A DNA stretch of 64,000 nt, taken from contig JAUIRK010000921.1 of assembly GCA_030549495.1 (NCBI GenBank), forward strand, positions 248,001-312,000, written 5' to 3'. The stretch is from Nectonema munidae (lineage: Eukaryota; Nematomorpha; Nectonematoida; Nectonematidae). The position numbers and the translations under genes were made by a program. The notes beneath the pieces are model-generated. The model worked only from the letters and a program-made list of their open reading frames with translations. It made no database searches and was not told where the DNA came from. Below are positions 26,301 to 41,300 of this stretch, piece by piece. Position 1 is the first letter of the stretch, and each line of letters begins with the position of its first letter.

Positions 26301-29300
26301 TTTTCTTCCAAGTACTCGGAAGCGTGTTCAACAAAGATGCATGCTAAATGCAGAGTTGCAACTTGGAATTCATTGGAAACTAGATTTGGATGAGTTTTGA
26401 AGAGATCAATCAACTTGTCAACAAAGAGATTGAAAAGATTTACTGAAGGAATCGGTGAGGATGTATCGAGTATTAGCTAATTTCAAAAGAAACAATCAAG
26501 TAGGATTGACAAAAGCATGAAAAGGTGATTACTTGGCGTATTTTCTGCTCCTCAAATGAACGTGTGAAGCAGGGAATGACGATGTGTTTGAGAACAGCGG
26601 TTTTCAATTCTGCAGATTGTTCTGGATCAAGACTTAGTTGTATGAATGAGAGAAACAGTTTCCTTTTCCATGATTCAGGAAAAGACTAAACAAAATTTCC
26701 CAAAATTATGACGAACATTCAAATTACAGAAGGAAAAAACTTACACAAAGACTTTTAGTGATGTATGATCTGAAATCGTGAAAGCATTCAAGAAATTTTG
26801 CATAAAGGCAGTGACATAGTTCAAACAAAACGTCAAAACTTTCATTGTTATGCCTTAAATATATTTTTTGTTGATTGGTAAAAAAATATGTCAGATAAGA
26901 AATAATTAAAATAAGATATATTGTATTTTAATTGAATAATTGTTTATTTAAAATTCGAAAAAATGCTCTTATAAAATTGTTATATTGAACATAGAATAGA
27001 AAAAGTAATTCCCAAACTAAGTATTTTTTTAATTCATTAACAAAATTAACTGTAAAATATTATTACAGGCAGACTTCGTTTACTCGACAACCCTGCTAAC
27101 AGACACACTACTGTCTGTAACCGATTTTTTGAATGTTTTTCACCCCGTTATTTCGACACAAACAGTGCTTCAAATCAAACTAACATCTTTTAGACATTTT
27201 ATTTAATTTTTCATAATATATTTTTAAGATTAATTTTTAAATATGCGCAATATTTTCCAAAAGTTTTTCAATGAATTTTAGAAGATTATTTTTTCATATT
27301 AAAGATAAATATTATATATAATAATATAAAAAACATTTTAGTTTGAGGTATTGATTCTTTATCAATTTTGTTAATCCGACATAAATATGTGTGAAACCAA
27401 GATAATCACTGGAAAATAAGACTTTAGTATACAACAATTTTTTGGTACCCGGACTTATAGACATTTGGCTGAACAAAATTTTACCAAACGGATATTTGAC
27501 CCAATAGAAAATTTATCATGTAACTTCTATATTAGATAAAATTATTCATCGCATAATAATTTGAAGAAAAATAAAAGCAAACAAAAATAATGTTGCCGAT
27601 TTGTATAGAACACAAGCTGGTAAACTTACCCGAAGTAAAGTGGGAAAAGTCCATTTGGCTAAAAATTGGTTCGGTCACGATTTTTCTACATCCAGCAGCT
27701 GTTACAGAATTTCACATTTGAAAGAAGTTTACACGCGTTGAATTCAGATTGGGTATGCTTTAAAGATAAGCAACATTTTTCACATTACACATTTTGTTCG
27801 GTAGTTTTAAAGTAAGTGACTTCAATAAAGAACACATAGAGGATATAGAAATAATTTGAAGATTTAAAAATACGCATGTATAATTTTTTATTTTGGATTA
27901 GAGTTTAAATTTGGCGTATTTTAACAGACGATATCTAATGTAAAGCAGAAGATTTGTATTAAAGAGCTTTGATAAACGCAGACGATTTTATTTTTGTAAA
28001 GTCTACTATAGTCGGCATTGGGCGTTAACGGGTTAATGCAAAAAAGGAAGCATCGAATTTTGAAGTTGAAATTTGAAAAGAGATTTAAAAGGGATTATGC
28101 CCTTGAGAGCTTGAGAAGGATATGAATATATAATTTCACAAGTTTTATCAAAAATATTTTTTAACCCATTTAAGGCCAAGCAAAGCAGACGATATCTAAA
28201 AAAAACGCAGACGATTTATATTCAAAGTCATTGAAAAAAGCAGACGAAGATGAAATTACTTATGTTCCAAAATAGAAACATTGGCTGTAAATGGGTTGGA
28301 GCATGGAAACCATATTAAGTTTAAATAAACGTAGAAAAGGCTTAAGATCGTGTCTCTGTTTGCTTATTCAATATTGTTAATAGTATCCCTGTATAAGAAA
28401 CAGGCCAAAATTTTCAGCTTAATTTTTTTTACAAAAAAACAGTTGGTTATATACGTTAAAATAAGGATACTTTTCCTAGATTCGTATCATTCTTAACTTT
28501 CATAAACAAGTACTATTTAGATTTATATATCCAGGTGAAGAGATTTTTTTTAGTTCTCATCAAAAATGCCGTTAAAAATAACGATTTATCCCAGGCGTGC
28601 ATTTTATGCTAAAACTTAAGCGTTCATTTCAGGAACAATAAAAAAAGATACATAGCAGTGTAAAATGTAAGAAATGAAAGGAAACTCTGTAAAATTTTTT
28701 GTATACATTATAACAAATGAAATATTGTCAACTTCCCCTATCATGCGATGCGGACTTCCGACATTGGAAAAGTCAGGACCGAAGTAAAGAATCGAACAAA
28801 TGAAAGTGACAACTTACATGTGATAATTTTTGAGCAGAAATACTAGCGCTTTGGGATCATTCCAATGCAAATTTTGACAAGCTTCCGTCTTCGTATAATA
28901 ACTAAAGAAGGCAGGCATCTTCCAAATCTCACGAATAATTTTAATCTATTTAAAAAATTTTGAAAAGTTAATACAAAAAAATTGGTACTATAGTGAATAG
29001 ATTCTCAAAAATTATATTTTAGATGAATATAGTAAAATAAGTGGTTCTTTTGTCAATTTATTAACTGTTAATTAAACTTTTAAGGGCCAGTATGACACCG
29101 ATGTACCAAGAAATGAAAATCGTTTGCTTAAAATATATAAAATTCAATTGAAAAAGAAAGCCAACGATTAGTCTTCACAATGCTGGTCCTCAAAGGCTTA
29201 ATATTTGGCAAATTTGAGAGAGAATACTCAAAAAGTGAATGAAATAACTTTATTTTTTTAATTTTATTCAAATCGTTTTTAATGATTTATTGTTATTGAT

Positions 29301-32300
29301 AATTTCACAGTATGATTATGTCCGCCTTTGGAACCCTAGGCTTTTATCACGTCCACGAGAGCTGTAAATATTTGAAATCAAGGATTTGCAAGATTTAAAT
29401 TTGACACCCCTTATCTATATCATTTTTCTTTAGATCACTTATTTATTGTATAAATAACTTTTAGAGTTTTGGTTGAAGAAAGGTTATCAACAGTGCGTTA
29501 TCGGCAAACATGCGATAAAAATAACTCAAGGTAGTTAAATTAAATACAAATGTGTGTAGCGGACATTGACAAAAAAGATATATAATTTTTTTTAAATTAA
29601 ATAATGATATATCATTTGTTATATATAAGTAAAGTATTTATTTTTCTCGGCACACGGCACTAGTGGTTGAAGCGTGGTATCCTAGTCAGATTGTCTCTGA
29701 TTCAATTTCCCACAGCTCCTCTCCAGCTATGAAACAATATTCTTTCGTTGAGAGCGATACCGACAACGAAGAAAATTGGTCAACCATTTGTCGCGTATTC
29801 TTATATCATTATTTGTATTCAGGAATAGAGAGGGTTTAGTCATGTAAATAGACGATCTAAAAAGGGGCTATTAGAAAATTTGTGAAAGAGAAATGTTTGA
29901 AATCAGGAGAACAGCTAAATAGTGAAAATAGGTATGTAAAATAAAGTAAATGATGTTTTTCATAGTAAGTTATATTAAAGCAGCTAGACCGCAACTTATT
30001 GCCAAAATAGCCGTAAAAATGGCGATGATGATGATGATTTTTAAGAAATACCATTCTCCTTAGATTCTTCTAATTATAAAAAAGAACAATAAAAAATGAA
30101 CAATTAAATCCATAACCCAAAATTTTAAATTCTACGGTCCAAAAGAAATTTTTTTAATGATTGGACTTGTGGTTTTTGCAAGCTCCAACACCTTCAAATC
30201 TACGAACTCTGGAAGCCTAAAAGTAACAAAATGACAGGCAACAATGTTTCCAGAAGTCATTTTGTTACAAAGTTCGAGAAATTATTAGTTTAGATTTATT
30301 TAAGGAAGCAAGAAATGCAAAATTTATTATAGTGTTAAAAATAAGGATTTTTTTTTACAGAATTTTCTTTATTTTTTAGTTCTTTTTTTCGTAAAGTTGA
30401 ATGAAATAGTGTATTAATTTATGGAAAAAATGTTTGTGTTCTTTTTATCATGTGAAAATTAGTGATAATAATTTGCTTTCTTTAGAAACTAGTTTTTCAA
30501 GGTATATTTTGGCAGTGGTTTTAAGGGGTGAATTTTTTGATTCTAAACAAAAATCCTCTCGGTAATTTGTCTGCGAAAAATTCTAAAAAAAATTATATTA
30601 ATCTTTTTTTTCTTCTACAATAAGTAGAAAATATGTCTTATTTTTAAGATCTTAACATTTTTTTTGATATTTTCTTTCTTTTCCTTCACTTCAACCTTCT
30701 CGCGTCAATCACAATAAGCAAACGTACTCTCTGTGGAAATCAATTTGCATTAAATGTAATACATAGAAAATTAAATACGCTATATAATTCAAGGATGCAC
30801 TTTTTCATCCACCATCTAAAGCAAAATGTGAAGTGGTACGATTAAAGTCACATCAAAGATCGAGCAGAAACAAGAAGGGATACATCACATCAGGTATTGG
30901 TGAACCCACTGGCGACTTCATCTGAAACCGTTGCACAAATATACCAAGAGTTCAAAACATTCGATTAGCTCACAAAGGCAAGCTGATGTTGCTCAACCAG
31001 TTAATCCTGTTGACAGAGCAGCTCTTCCTGCTATACCATAATGAAACTTTGAATAGTGAACTTCACGTATAGTGGTATTCGCCACAAACCAACCAATCTG
31101 ATCAATGGTTGGCTAATTCTATGGAGTGGTTTGCAGATGGTATATTTAAAGTGTGCCCCGAAATATTTTTCGCTTGTACATGATCCATGCAAAGATAAAC
31201 CAACGTGTTATGCCCTGTGCTTATGCCCAATAAAAGACAACCGGCATACACTCATTTCTCTCAAGAGATTTCAAACAGGATTTCAGCAATAGGAAACACA
31301 CAGGCAGAAATCATCATCCATTTTGCCTTCTAGGTCTGGTTATTGTTCCCAAAGAGTCGGGGTCAACCAGTTTCCTGCAACAAATACGCCATTTCATTCG
31401 TTCTTCAGAATCACTTCGCACAAGCTTTCTTTTTTCCATATAGTGGTGAATCACTTCATTCCATGCTTTCTTTGGTCTTCTTCTCTTCATCTTTCCATCA
31501 ATCAATTCATCTTTTATCTTCTTTACAACGTTCCCTTCGGACATCCTTTCGACATGACCAAACCAACTTATATATTCTCTTCTAAATGAATGCACTTCTA
31601 TATCCTCAATTCCAATTTTCTTTCTCAACACATCGTTGGCAATCCTATCTTTCAGCGTTTTTCCGCACATCATCCTAATCATTCTCATCTCAGTTGTTTG
31701 TAGCCTTCTCGTGTCAGCCTTCTTCATCACCCAACATTCAGAACCGTAACAAATCGTACTTCTAACGGAAACTTTATACAGTCTTGCTTTTAGTTCGTCA
31801 GATAAAAAATTTCCACACAGTAAACCGGATAATTCCTTGAACTTTTTCCAACCTAGGCGTATTCGCGCTCTTACGCTACTAGAAACATCACTGTTGCAAT
31901 TGATCATATCGCCCAAATAACATAAATCATCAACAACATCGAACGTATCATCTCTTAATTTGACTTTTTCAACAAGAGTACTTACGCTGTCTCCATTGTT
32001 GCACTTTCTACAAACAAAGCCACTCACTGCAGAAAGAGAGCCCTTTATAGAGGAACATCTTTTGTGAACCCACTTATTACAAGTCGACAAATAAAATGGC
32101 TTTTCTCATTACCCTCAGTCCACATAATGAACAGGGGTCGACACTACTCACTTCCCTGACACCATTAGTTTTATTACTCACGATCATCACTTTGGTCTTT
32201 GCTACATTTATTTTTAATCCTTTGCTTTCAAGTGCTCTATTCGGTATACTTAACATTCAACTCATTCAATCTATCACCTACAACTACCAAATCATCAGCA

Positions 32301-35300
32301 TACAAAAATTCACCGTTATTTTTCGGGATTTCGGAGCTCAGAGCGTCTATCACTATGATAAACAACAAAGGACTTATTACAGACCCTTGATGAACACCAA
32401 CATTTATTTTAAACCACTCTGAAAGCTCACCTTCGATACGCACTGCTGTTCTTGAATCTCGATACATTTCCATTACTGCATTCACTTCAAACTCAGGTAT
32501 ACCCTTCTTTCTTAATGCACAACGTATAACACTCCTATGAACTGAATCAAAAGCCTTCTCAAGATCGACAAACGCTATATACAATTCTTTTCCAACTCTC
32601 AAATACTTCTCAATCAGTTGCTCTGATCCTACCTTCAAACACTCTTTCCAAAACCTTCATACCGTGCTCCAGCATTTTCAAACTTCTGTAATTCTTACAC
32701 TCTTTTCCATCGCTTTTCCCCTTGTACAACGGAACTAAAACGCTTTTTCTCTAAATTTCTGGCATTTTTCTCTATTCATCATCGATTTCCAATCTTTGCT
32801 AACTTATTTTCCAATTGACACATCTCAATCACCTCAATAGGTACACCACTTGGGCCAGCCGACATACCATGCTTCATCTTCAATATAGCGGTCTTTATCT
32901 CCTCTGCTGTTATTAGCCTTACTGGACCCTGGATAATATTGTTACTGGAGGAAATTTCCCAAGAATTTTCATTATTGAAAAGTTCTACACAGTACTCTTT
33001 CCATGTTTTCAATCTGTATTCTAGATCAAGATGTTTGCTTCCATTTTTATCTGATATGCAAGGCACGCCAACAATATCTTTTTTATTTCTAGTGCTATGT
33101 TTTGCCATTTTAAAGACTTTTCTCATTCTTTTTTCTGGTCTCAAATATTATGTCAGTCATTGCCCTCCTAATGACTAATGTGGTTTAAGTCCGATCATTT
33201 AGGTGTAAAAGCTATTAAAAAAATTTATTTGGGAGAAGGCAAACTTGATTTGGATATTTTACAGAGGGATTTTCCATAGGGTGATTTTTTCCCGAAAGCG
33301 AATTTTTTTAAGTTTTACACGTCAAAAGTTTTCATCGATGTATTCATTTTGTATAAGTTATATAAAAATTAATTCTTAAAAATTTTTCAAAGAAGACATT
33401 ATTGTTATTAACTTGTTCTGATTGTAAGATGGTGAAGAAGATAATAAAAATGAACTAAAACTCGGTGCTAAGTCCAAATCATTAGGAATTGAAAGGACAT
33501 TTCCCAATTTGGAATGAGATTAGCGGTCCTTCACATTTCATCCCCTCGCCCCCAGATGTCTGCTCTGACTCTGATGATTCCTAAAGTCATAGAGTAGAAA
33601 ATCGGTATTTTGTTTTAGATTTCAACATTTTAAGAACAGATAAAAAGAATACGATTTCACTATCTTTATTTGAGAGCCAAGATGGGTCGCTTTGAGTCAG
33701 TTGGTACAAGATGAGAATGGTTGAGTGCTGAAATTCAGAAAGAGGACTTTCTTCTTCACTATCACTAGTTGTTTGATTGTGATCGCTTAATGAAGCTGGC
33801 TGAATGATTTTACTCTGAAAACAAAATTTTTAAAAAGGATTAGAGAGGCGATTGTAGGGGTTTGTATCCAAACTAATGATTTTATTCTATTATGAAAATC
33901 CAATGCAGTCATCACATCCAGGTGAAAGCGCTTTACATTTGCTTAATCCACGCATCCCCTTCAACAGATGTCTAGATCTAAAACACCTTATTATGATTAT
34001 TTATGTGTCAATTCTTTTCCTACTCTATTTTGATTTAATAGAAATAAATAATTAAAAATATATAAATGTTATACTATGTTTAGTATTCTTATGACGCTAG
34101 AACAATTTGATACTAAAGAATTTACTCCTGGAGTATTCGATCTAAAAGAAACCGGTCTAAGACCATTTGGTACTAAAGCAAAATAGTAAATTAAAGCTAT
34201 ATTATTTTTCAAGAAGTAAATAAAACAAAAAAGTAATTTATTTTATTTTTCATAATGATACAAAAATACTTTATTACAGTAAACCACAGACCAAAATTGA
34301 AAGAAAAACAAAAAGTTACTTCTTAAATAAAGAGATTAGAAAGTTTTCTTTAAAAAATAACAATTCTGAAGGATAATTATTTCAAATGAGAAGTTTAGTA
34401 ATTAAGTAATTCACTAAATGAGTGTTCTATGCAATGTTTAAAGAGTCAACTTTTTTCCTTTTATCGTCATACTAATTAATACATATATATATTTTCCACA
34501 ACCAAATTATCTGAGACCAGTTTTGTTTCAGGACCAAATTGTCCATTACGAAATTTTCTGATCACGATTTTTATCCCTTTTGATGTATATTTTATAATTT
34601 TTGAATAAATCGATATGAATCTCAAGTGTTTTCATCGCTTTTAGATAGCTCTTTATTCATATTATTTTTTTGAAAAATATCCAATTGATTTTAGGCATTA
34701 CTGATGGTTTGTTGATAGGCCATTAAAATATTTTAAAATTTTCATGCTGATAAGTATTTGTGAAATCAAAAATGGGTGGAGAAATAAAATCTTAAAACAA
34801 ATACCTTCTTAATGTTTAACATGTCCAGGAAAGAAGATGATCTTGATTTCAATTCACTTTTTATGGCTTCTCCATCCTTGCGTTTCAAAACGTACTAGAA
34901 ATGAGTGAGTATGATAATTCATAAAATATCTTAAACCATGACAAGTATTTGAAAAATTTTACCAGAAAGAAATTGAAAATGTCAGCATTACTCAGAGAAT
35001 CTTGGGTGAAATATAAAGAGCAATACTCATGTGGGATCAGTATTATTAATCCAAAAAGTGGCTTGAACAAGCTCAACGAAATCTAAGATGAAAATCAAGG
35101 TTTAAAAATGATCAATAAATTTTTATTAAAGCTAGAAAATACTTCATTAGTGAGAATGAGATCTTCTTTGAAAATTAAATTTGTTAAAGTGGGTAAAAAT
35201 TTTGAAGCAATTTTCGCCTTCTTCTGAAAGATTTCAATGATTTTAACTAAAACTCTGAACTCCTGTGGTAAAAAAAATTATGCATACAAATAGAAAGTTC

Positions 35301-38300
35301 TTAGAAGGACAAAAATTATGCAAAAATCTGTTGGATATCCAAGCTTTAAAAATATAAAAATAAATACAGAATGGACATAGGGATAACATAGCACAAAGTA
35401 CACTCAAAATTCCGTTTCAGAAAAGTTAAATATATTATAAACACATGTCAAATATATATGTTATTATTAAAAAAAACGTAAATAAAACAAATTCTCTAAT
35501 ATTCACTATGTCTACTTTTTGCTTTCAAGTTATAACAAAATCACAATGTATATTGTTCAAAGCTACAATTAATGATGTGGAAGTGCGTCATATACTACTC
35601 TGTAGCCATATTATTACGAAGCGTTATATATTTGAGCAAGGAAAGGTCCCCTTTCCCTCTTAATCCATATATAAATTTCATATGTGAAGGATTTTGTACA
35701 ATTGAACATATATATATACAGACCCGTAACCAGGCTGTGAGGAGATGGGCAGTTGACCACCCCCCCCCCCCCCCCTAAATTTTTTAGATTAATAATAATT
35801 CTAACAAAATTTTATTAGTTAAGATAAATCGTAGAGCATATGAATGGTTTTTTCTACATATCACGAATTTAAAGATAACGAGAACATAGGATAGAGAATT
35901 AGGCACTTAGTTTGCTCGGACATTTTTGAAAATGCGTCAAATTTAGCCCGCCTTTTTTTCAATTATATTGCAACTTTTTTTTGAACGAAATATTAAAAAA
36001 TCTTAAAAAAAAACAAAATTTCATTTTATAGCTATATATATTCAGTTTCGGTGAATTAAAATAAAATTTTAATTTTTGATTGAGTGAGGGAATAATAAAA
36101 CATATGTTATGGGTGACCTTTTTTCGAGATATCGCTAAAAAAAGTTTATTTTGGTGATTTATATATAAAAGTTCATCTAAAAATGGCACAGAAAGTTGAA
36201 TTTAAAAAAAAGTTGAATAGTTATTCCTAATATTTATATATATTATATATAAAGAAGTATTATATTTCACTTTAAAATTTAACACATTTGATCAAAATAG
36301 GCTATTTCTTACTTCGCTTTGAGTTTTAAGCCCACTTTTTGAACAGATTATCCTCAAGAGCTTTCTAATATAATCCTGAAATAAAAATAAAGTTTATATT
36401 TCAACAAAAAACACAATTACATTATGAAAAAGATTATAAAATGACTTCTAAATAAGATTGAGTATTTTAAAGGTGATTTATAATTTGTTTTGAATTTTGA
36501 TTTACTCTTAATTCTGTTAACTAGCAAATAATGATGCCAACTGATAATGCTTGGAATGAGAATAAACTCTAAATGAAATGTCTCGTAGGGTAAACGCCTC
36601 AGTCAGGTTCTGTTAGCAAATATTTTAGACATGGTTTCTTGTATTCGTTTTTTAACCGAATGATCTAAAAGTTAGGGTAGAACATGTTTTTAGCACTGGA
36701 GTGTAGGTTTTCTACGAAAAATTAACTCTGATTACTAATTAGAACTGTCTTGTGGTGTGCATTCTGGATTGAGTAAAGGGTAAAGATTTAACTTTCTTTA
36801 GACAAAATTTCTTAAATGACAAAAAAGACATCTAACTTGTAAAACTCCTATGCTTGTAAAATTATGAAATAGCATAGTGAACAAATTATGGGAAAAGAAG
36901 ATGCCGAAGTATCAGACGGGCTTGCAATTTCACATACGTCAGACAGAAGAAAGTGCACTTGGAAAAAAGTATTGGGCAGTTGAAAAGATTGAAATCTTTT
37001 CATTTTGCTTCTTGAAATGTGGGTTCGATGACGAGTAAATCGATGAAGGTTTGTAAAGTCTTATATGAAAGAAATGTAGATATCTACTGTGGTCAAGATC
37101 AACTTAGAGTATTAGTATCTACTTAGATCAAATGTATACTTTTTACAATATCATTTTTGTTTCAGTTTGAAAATGTCTAAATATGGAAGCCCTATGAAAG
37201 ACAACACTTGTAAAATGATTTAGAAAATCTAATGCGGCAAAGAAAAGAAAAATGGAGTTGGAATACTTGTAGAAGGCTTCATAGATAGTATAACGATAGA
37301 ATAATGCAATCCATATTCAGATTAATGATACCATGTTAAAAATTAATCAGTGTATCGGCCAGAAATTGGAAAAAGCATAAAAGAGAAAAAGAGACTTGGC
37401 AAGGGTTATATGAATACTGTAAAAGAGATGTGAATTGCCATGGGGAAGCAATAAAGAAGAAATACAGGGAATTCATGGAGGTTATGCTAGAGGTAAGACA
37501 AATCAAGGTTTTATTATGATTGATAACGTTATTGCATCGAATTTTCTATGTTAAAAACGTTTTAAAAAAAAGTAATGAAAAACTTATGACATATGGATAT
37601 GGAATTTTTTCAAAGCAAAATAGAAAAAAAAGTCACAATTGCAAGACCTATAACTATATTTTATTGTGTAAAGCAATAAAAATTAGTTGTTGTAGATTGA
37701 AAGTGGCAAAAAAAAAAACATGTGAACAAGAGGAGAAATAATTTGAATGTTTGGAAATTGAAGGAATTGGAACCCATGAAAGGTTAAAAATCAAATGAAA
37801 GCAGAAAGTGATGGAATTATTGGAAGTAATTATTGTCCGCTAGTTCAAAATAAATTTTAGGGAGAAAAAATCGATATAAAATAAAAAAGTGGAAATTAGC
37901 AACAAATGATACTGCCGAAAAAATTTACATTAAATGATGATCACAAATAAGCAAACTAGAATGTCAAGTTGAAAATCAAGGCTGACAAATTACTAAATAA
38001 AATTAAAGAGAGAAAAGAGATAATAAAGAAATTTTAAAGATTGCAAGGCAGAAAAAACAGGAAAATATGATATACAAAATCTGTTTGGAATAAATTTGCC
38101 AAAGAATGAGAGTAACTGGATGGAAACATTACTTATGCAATTTATAAAATAGAGAACATTTTAAAGATAAAAACACTACATCGAACGTGTTATATGAGCC
38201 GATAGATAAAATAAATACAGAAGTCAAAGATTGAAAAAATGAAAAATAGTAGGACTTGAAAGCCGAGTGAGATAAGAATAGATGGAATTAAGGCTTCTGA

Positions 38301-41300
38301 GGAAATTCAAATATAAATGTTAAAAAATGTCTGTAAGTATTTCTTGACAAAAGAAAGACTACAAGAAGAGTGGAGTTTGTCATAAATCGTACATATCTTT
38401 AAAGGAAAAGATGGCATTTTAGATTGCTAAGCATATAGAAATAAGGCTACTGAAAAGAAAAATCAAAGAGGAAATCAAACTTTGTGATATGGAGTTCTGA
38501 TTTAGTGGTGGAGTTGGAACAGTTGATACATTATTCATAGTAAGACAGATGCAAGAAAAATTTAGAAGAAAAAACAAAGAACTTTGGCTGGCGTTTATTC
38601 ATCTTGAGAAAGCTTAGGACAATGAGCCAAAAGAAGTGAATAAATATGCACCTAAACGAGCAGGTGTTGAAGACACTAATAGAACAGAGTTGGAAACTTA
38701 TAAAAATAATAAGGCTGCAGTGAAGAGAGCATTTGGATGCACCAGTTCGTTTAATGTAAAAGTGGGACTACATCAAGGTACTGCATTAGGCCATTTGCAT
38801 ATAATAGTCGCCATGGAACAAATTAGAATAAGCATATGAGTTGGTCTTTCAACAGAAATTCCTTTATCCAATTTATTTGATAGGAGAGTCGCAAGAAAAT
38901 TTAAAATTGAGATCAAAACATTCTTGGATGAATTATAAAAAGATCCTCATTCATGGTTATCGCTAGAAAAAATTCATGATTATAAGAGCATTCATTCTTT
39001 TGAAAGTATAGAAGAGTACATGAAAAAAGGTGAAAGAAAAGATGAGTATTGGTTGAAGAAAGCAGAAATGTTAAGATATGAAGGAGCTGTAAAAAATGGT
39101 AGACCAAAGAAAACCTGGAGAGAGCTCGAAGTTATATAAAATGCTCAATTTAAACATCGTTGATCTTAAAAATAAGAAGATCAAGAAGTTTAGAAGAATA
39201 AAATAAAGATTCTGCCATGTTGAGGTTTGTCAACGCTGAAAAAAGGAACAAGACGTCTGAAAACTAAATCGTAAAAAAGGAGAGGAATACGAAGAAAAGA
39301 ATTTTGGTAGTGTGAGAATAGAACTTTTACATTACAGATTTTAAAATACAAAGGGCAAACGAAAAGAGCCTACAAGTATTTTCATACGCTGAATTTAGTC
39401 AACAATCGTTGAGTTTCAAAGCTGGGCATCTAATAGATCAACGTTTACAAACTAGTAGAATGCACATTATAACCAATTCAGAGGGTTCAAAAAGAGGAAA
39501 AATTTATACATGTTTCACGTTATGTGAATACTGTGATGTAGATATGTTTACAGTTGGGGTAATAGCTTACCATTAAAGCTTCAAAAATGGCTTGACTGAA
39601 AGTGTCTGGAAGGAGCTGGACCAAGTGGGACACTTTTTTCAAAAAGATGGAATTGAGTAAGCGTTGGTGATTGCTGATTGTAGTTAAAAGAGTTTGAAGT
39701 GAAGTGTTGATAAAAGTTACCTTTGTGGCAGAATTTTTATCCGAATGCTAAAACACGATTAAAAAATAATGAGATAATTGAAAAAAACTTGTGATAACTG
39801 CATAACGACCATATTAAATCATAAGATATCTAATGTAAACAAGATTTGTATTAAAAACATCTATAAATGCAGACGATTTGTATTTATATAAAGTTAATGA
39901 TAGTCGAGTATGATCGTTAACTGATTAACTCTTTGAGGAATAGCGTGACAGCAGTGTCAGTACAAATCGGGCTCTAAATTAATTGATGTTGATATATTTA
40001 TAGCCCGAAAAGGCTGAATTAGCCATGAACCTATTAGCAAAAATCTAATTGAAAGGAAGAAAATCAAAAAATTTAGCAAGAACTAGATGTAATAAAAGAT
40101 TTATTACACTAACGTACTCAAAATAATTCAAAACAAAGGAAAATCCAAGATTATTTAAGAAAAAAGTTTTTTTTTTGATTTTTAATAAATAGAACTCCAT
40201 AAATAATATCTTTTAATTATTTATATTTATGGGTGCAAAATATAATATATATATTCAGTAAAAAAAAATCATGGTATATTTTAGAAAAAAATTCCTTTTT
40301 TATGTAATTATTATTCAAATTGGAAATTAAAAACATTAAATGAAATGTGAAATATAATGAAAAAATATTTGTTTTAGCGTTAAAATCTTGATTTAATTTA
40401 AAACTTAAATCATTTAATCGCGTAACCTCGAATTCTAGAAAAACACAAGGGACAAAATCGTCTGAATTATTGAGGGTTGGCTGTAACTAGCTTAACAATA
40501 AAATGATTAATTAAGATACTTGTTTAAGACTAACTAAATAATAACAAATTAGCAAGTTAAAAATGAAATTTTACACAAGTAAAATATAAAATCCATAGTA
40601 AAGAAGAGGAGTGCTATACGTTATTATAATTGTGCAAGATATGTTAAGATGTTTGTAATGAGGTGAACGTAAACCGACACAGTTATATAAAAAAGGATAC
40701 AATTAACAGTGATTAATCACATGATAAAATTTAGTAAAAATGATTAAAAATAACCTATTAGTTAACTAACTGCCTTAACTTATTAAAATTTTTAAATGCA
40801 AGGAAAATGGGAACTAGAGAAAATCACCTTTTGCAAGCATTGAAAAGCAGTATCTTGAATTTCAGAAAAAATAGATGAGAGAGCATTGAAAAAGATGTCA
40901 AAAATTTTGTCCATAGTCTCCTTACACTCAAAATTAAGCCAATGAGAAAGGCATTCTTAAAAAAATCGAATAAATATGTACATACAAAAATGAACTAAAT
41001 CCTAAATTTAAAAATCATATCACTAAATATATAAATATAAAATATTTACTCAATTCCAAATTAAAATCACTAAAATAATCCATAATCTAAGATCATATTT
41101 TAATTTAGCCTCTTGAAATTAAGCTAAAACTACGTTTTTTTGTGGACAAGGAATGTTGGAAAAATTGAAAATATTCAATTTTTGTGCCTCAATATTTTTC
41201 TTTAGCTACAAATAATTTTAAACATGCGCACAAATAAAAGCTAATAATTCAATCAATGAATTATGCGCATTTTGCATTGAAATATGTTTTTTTATTTTTG

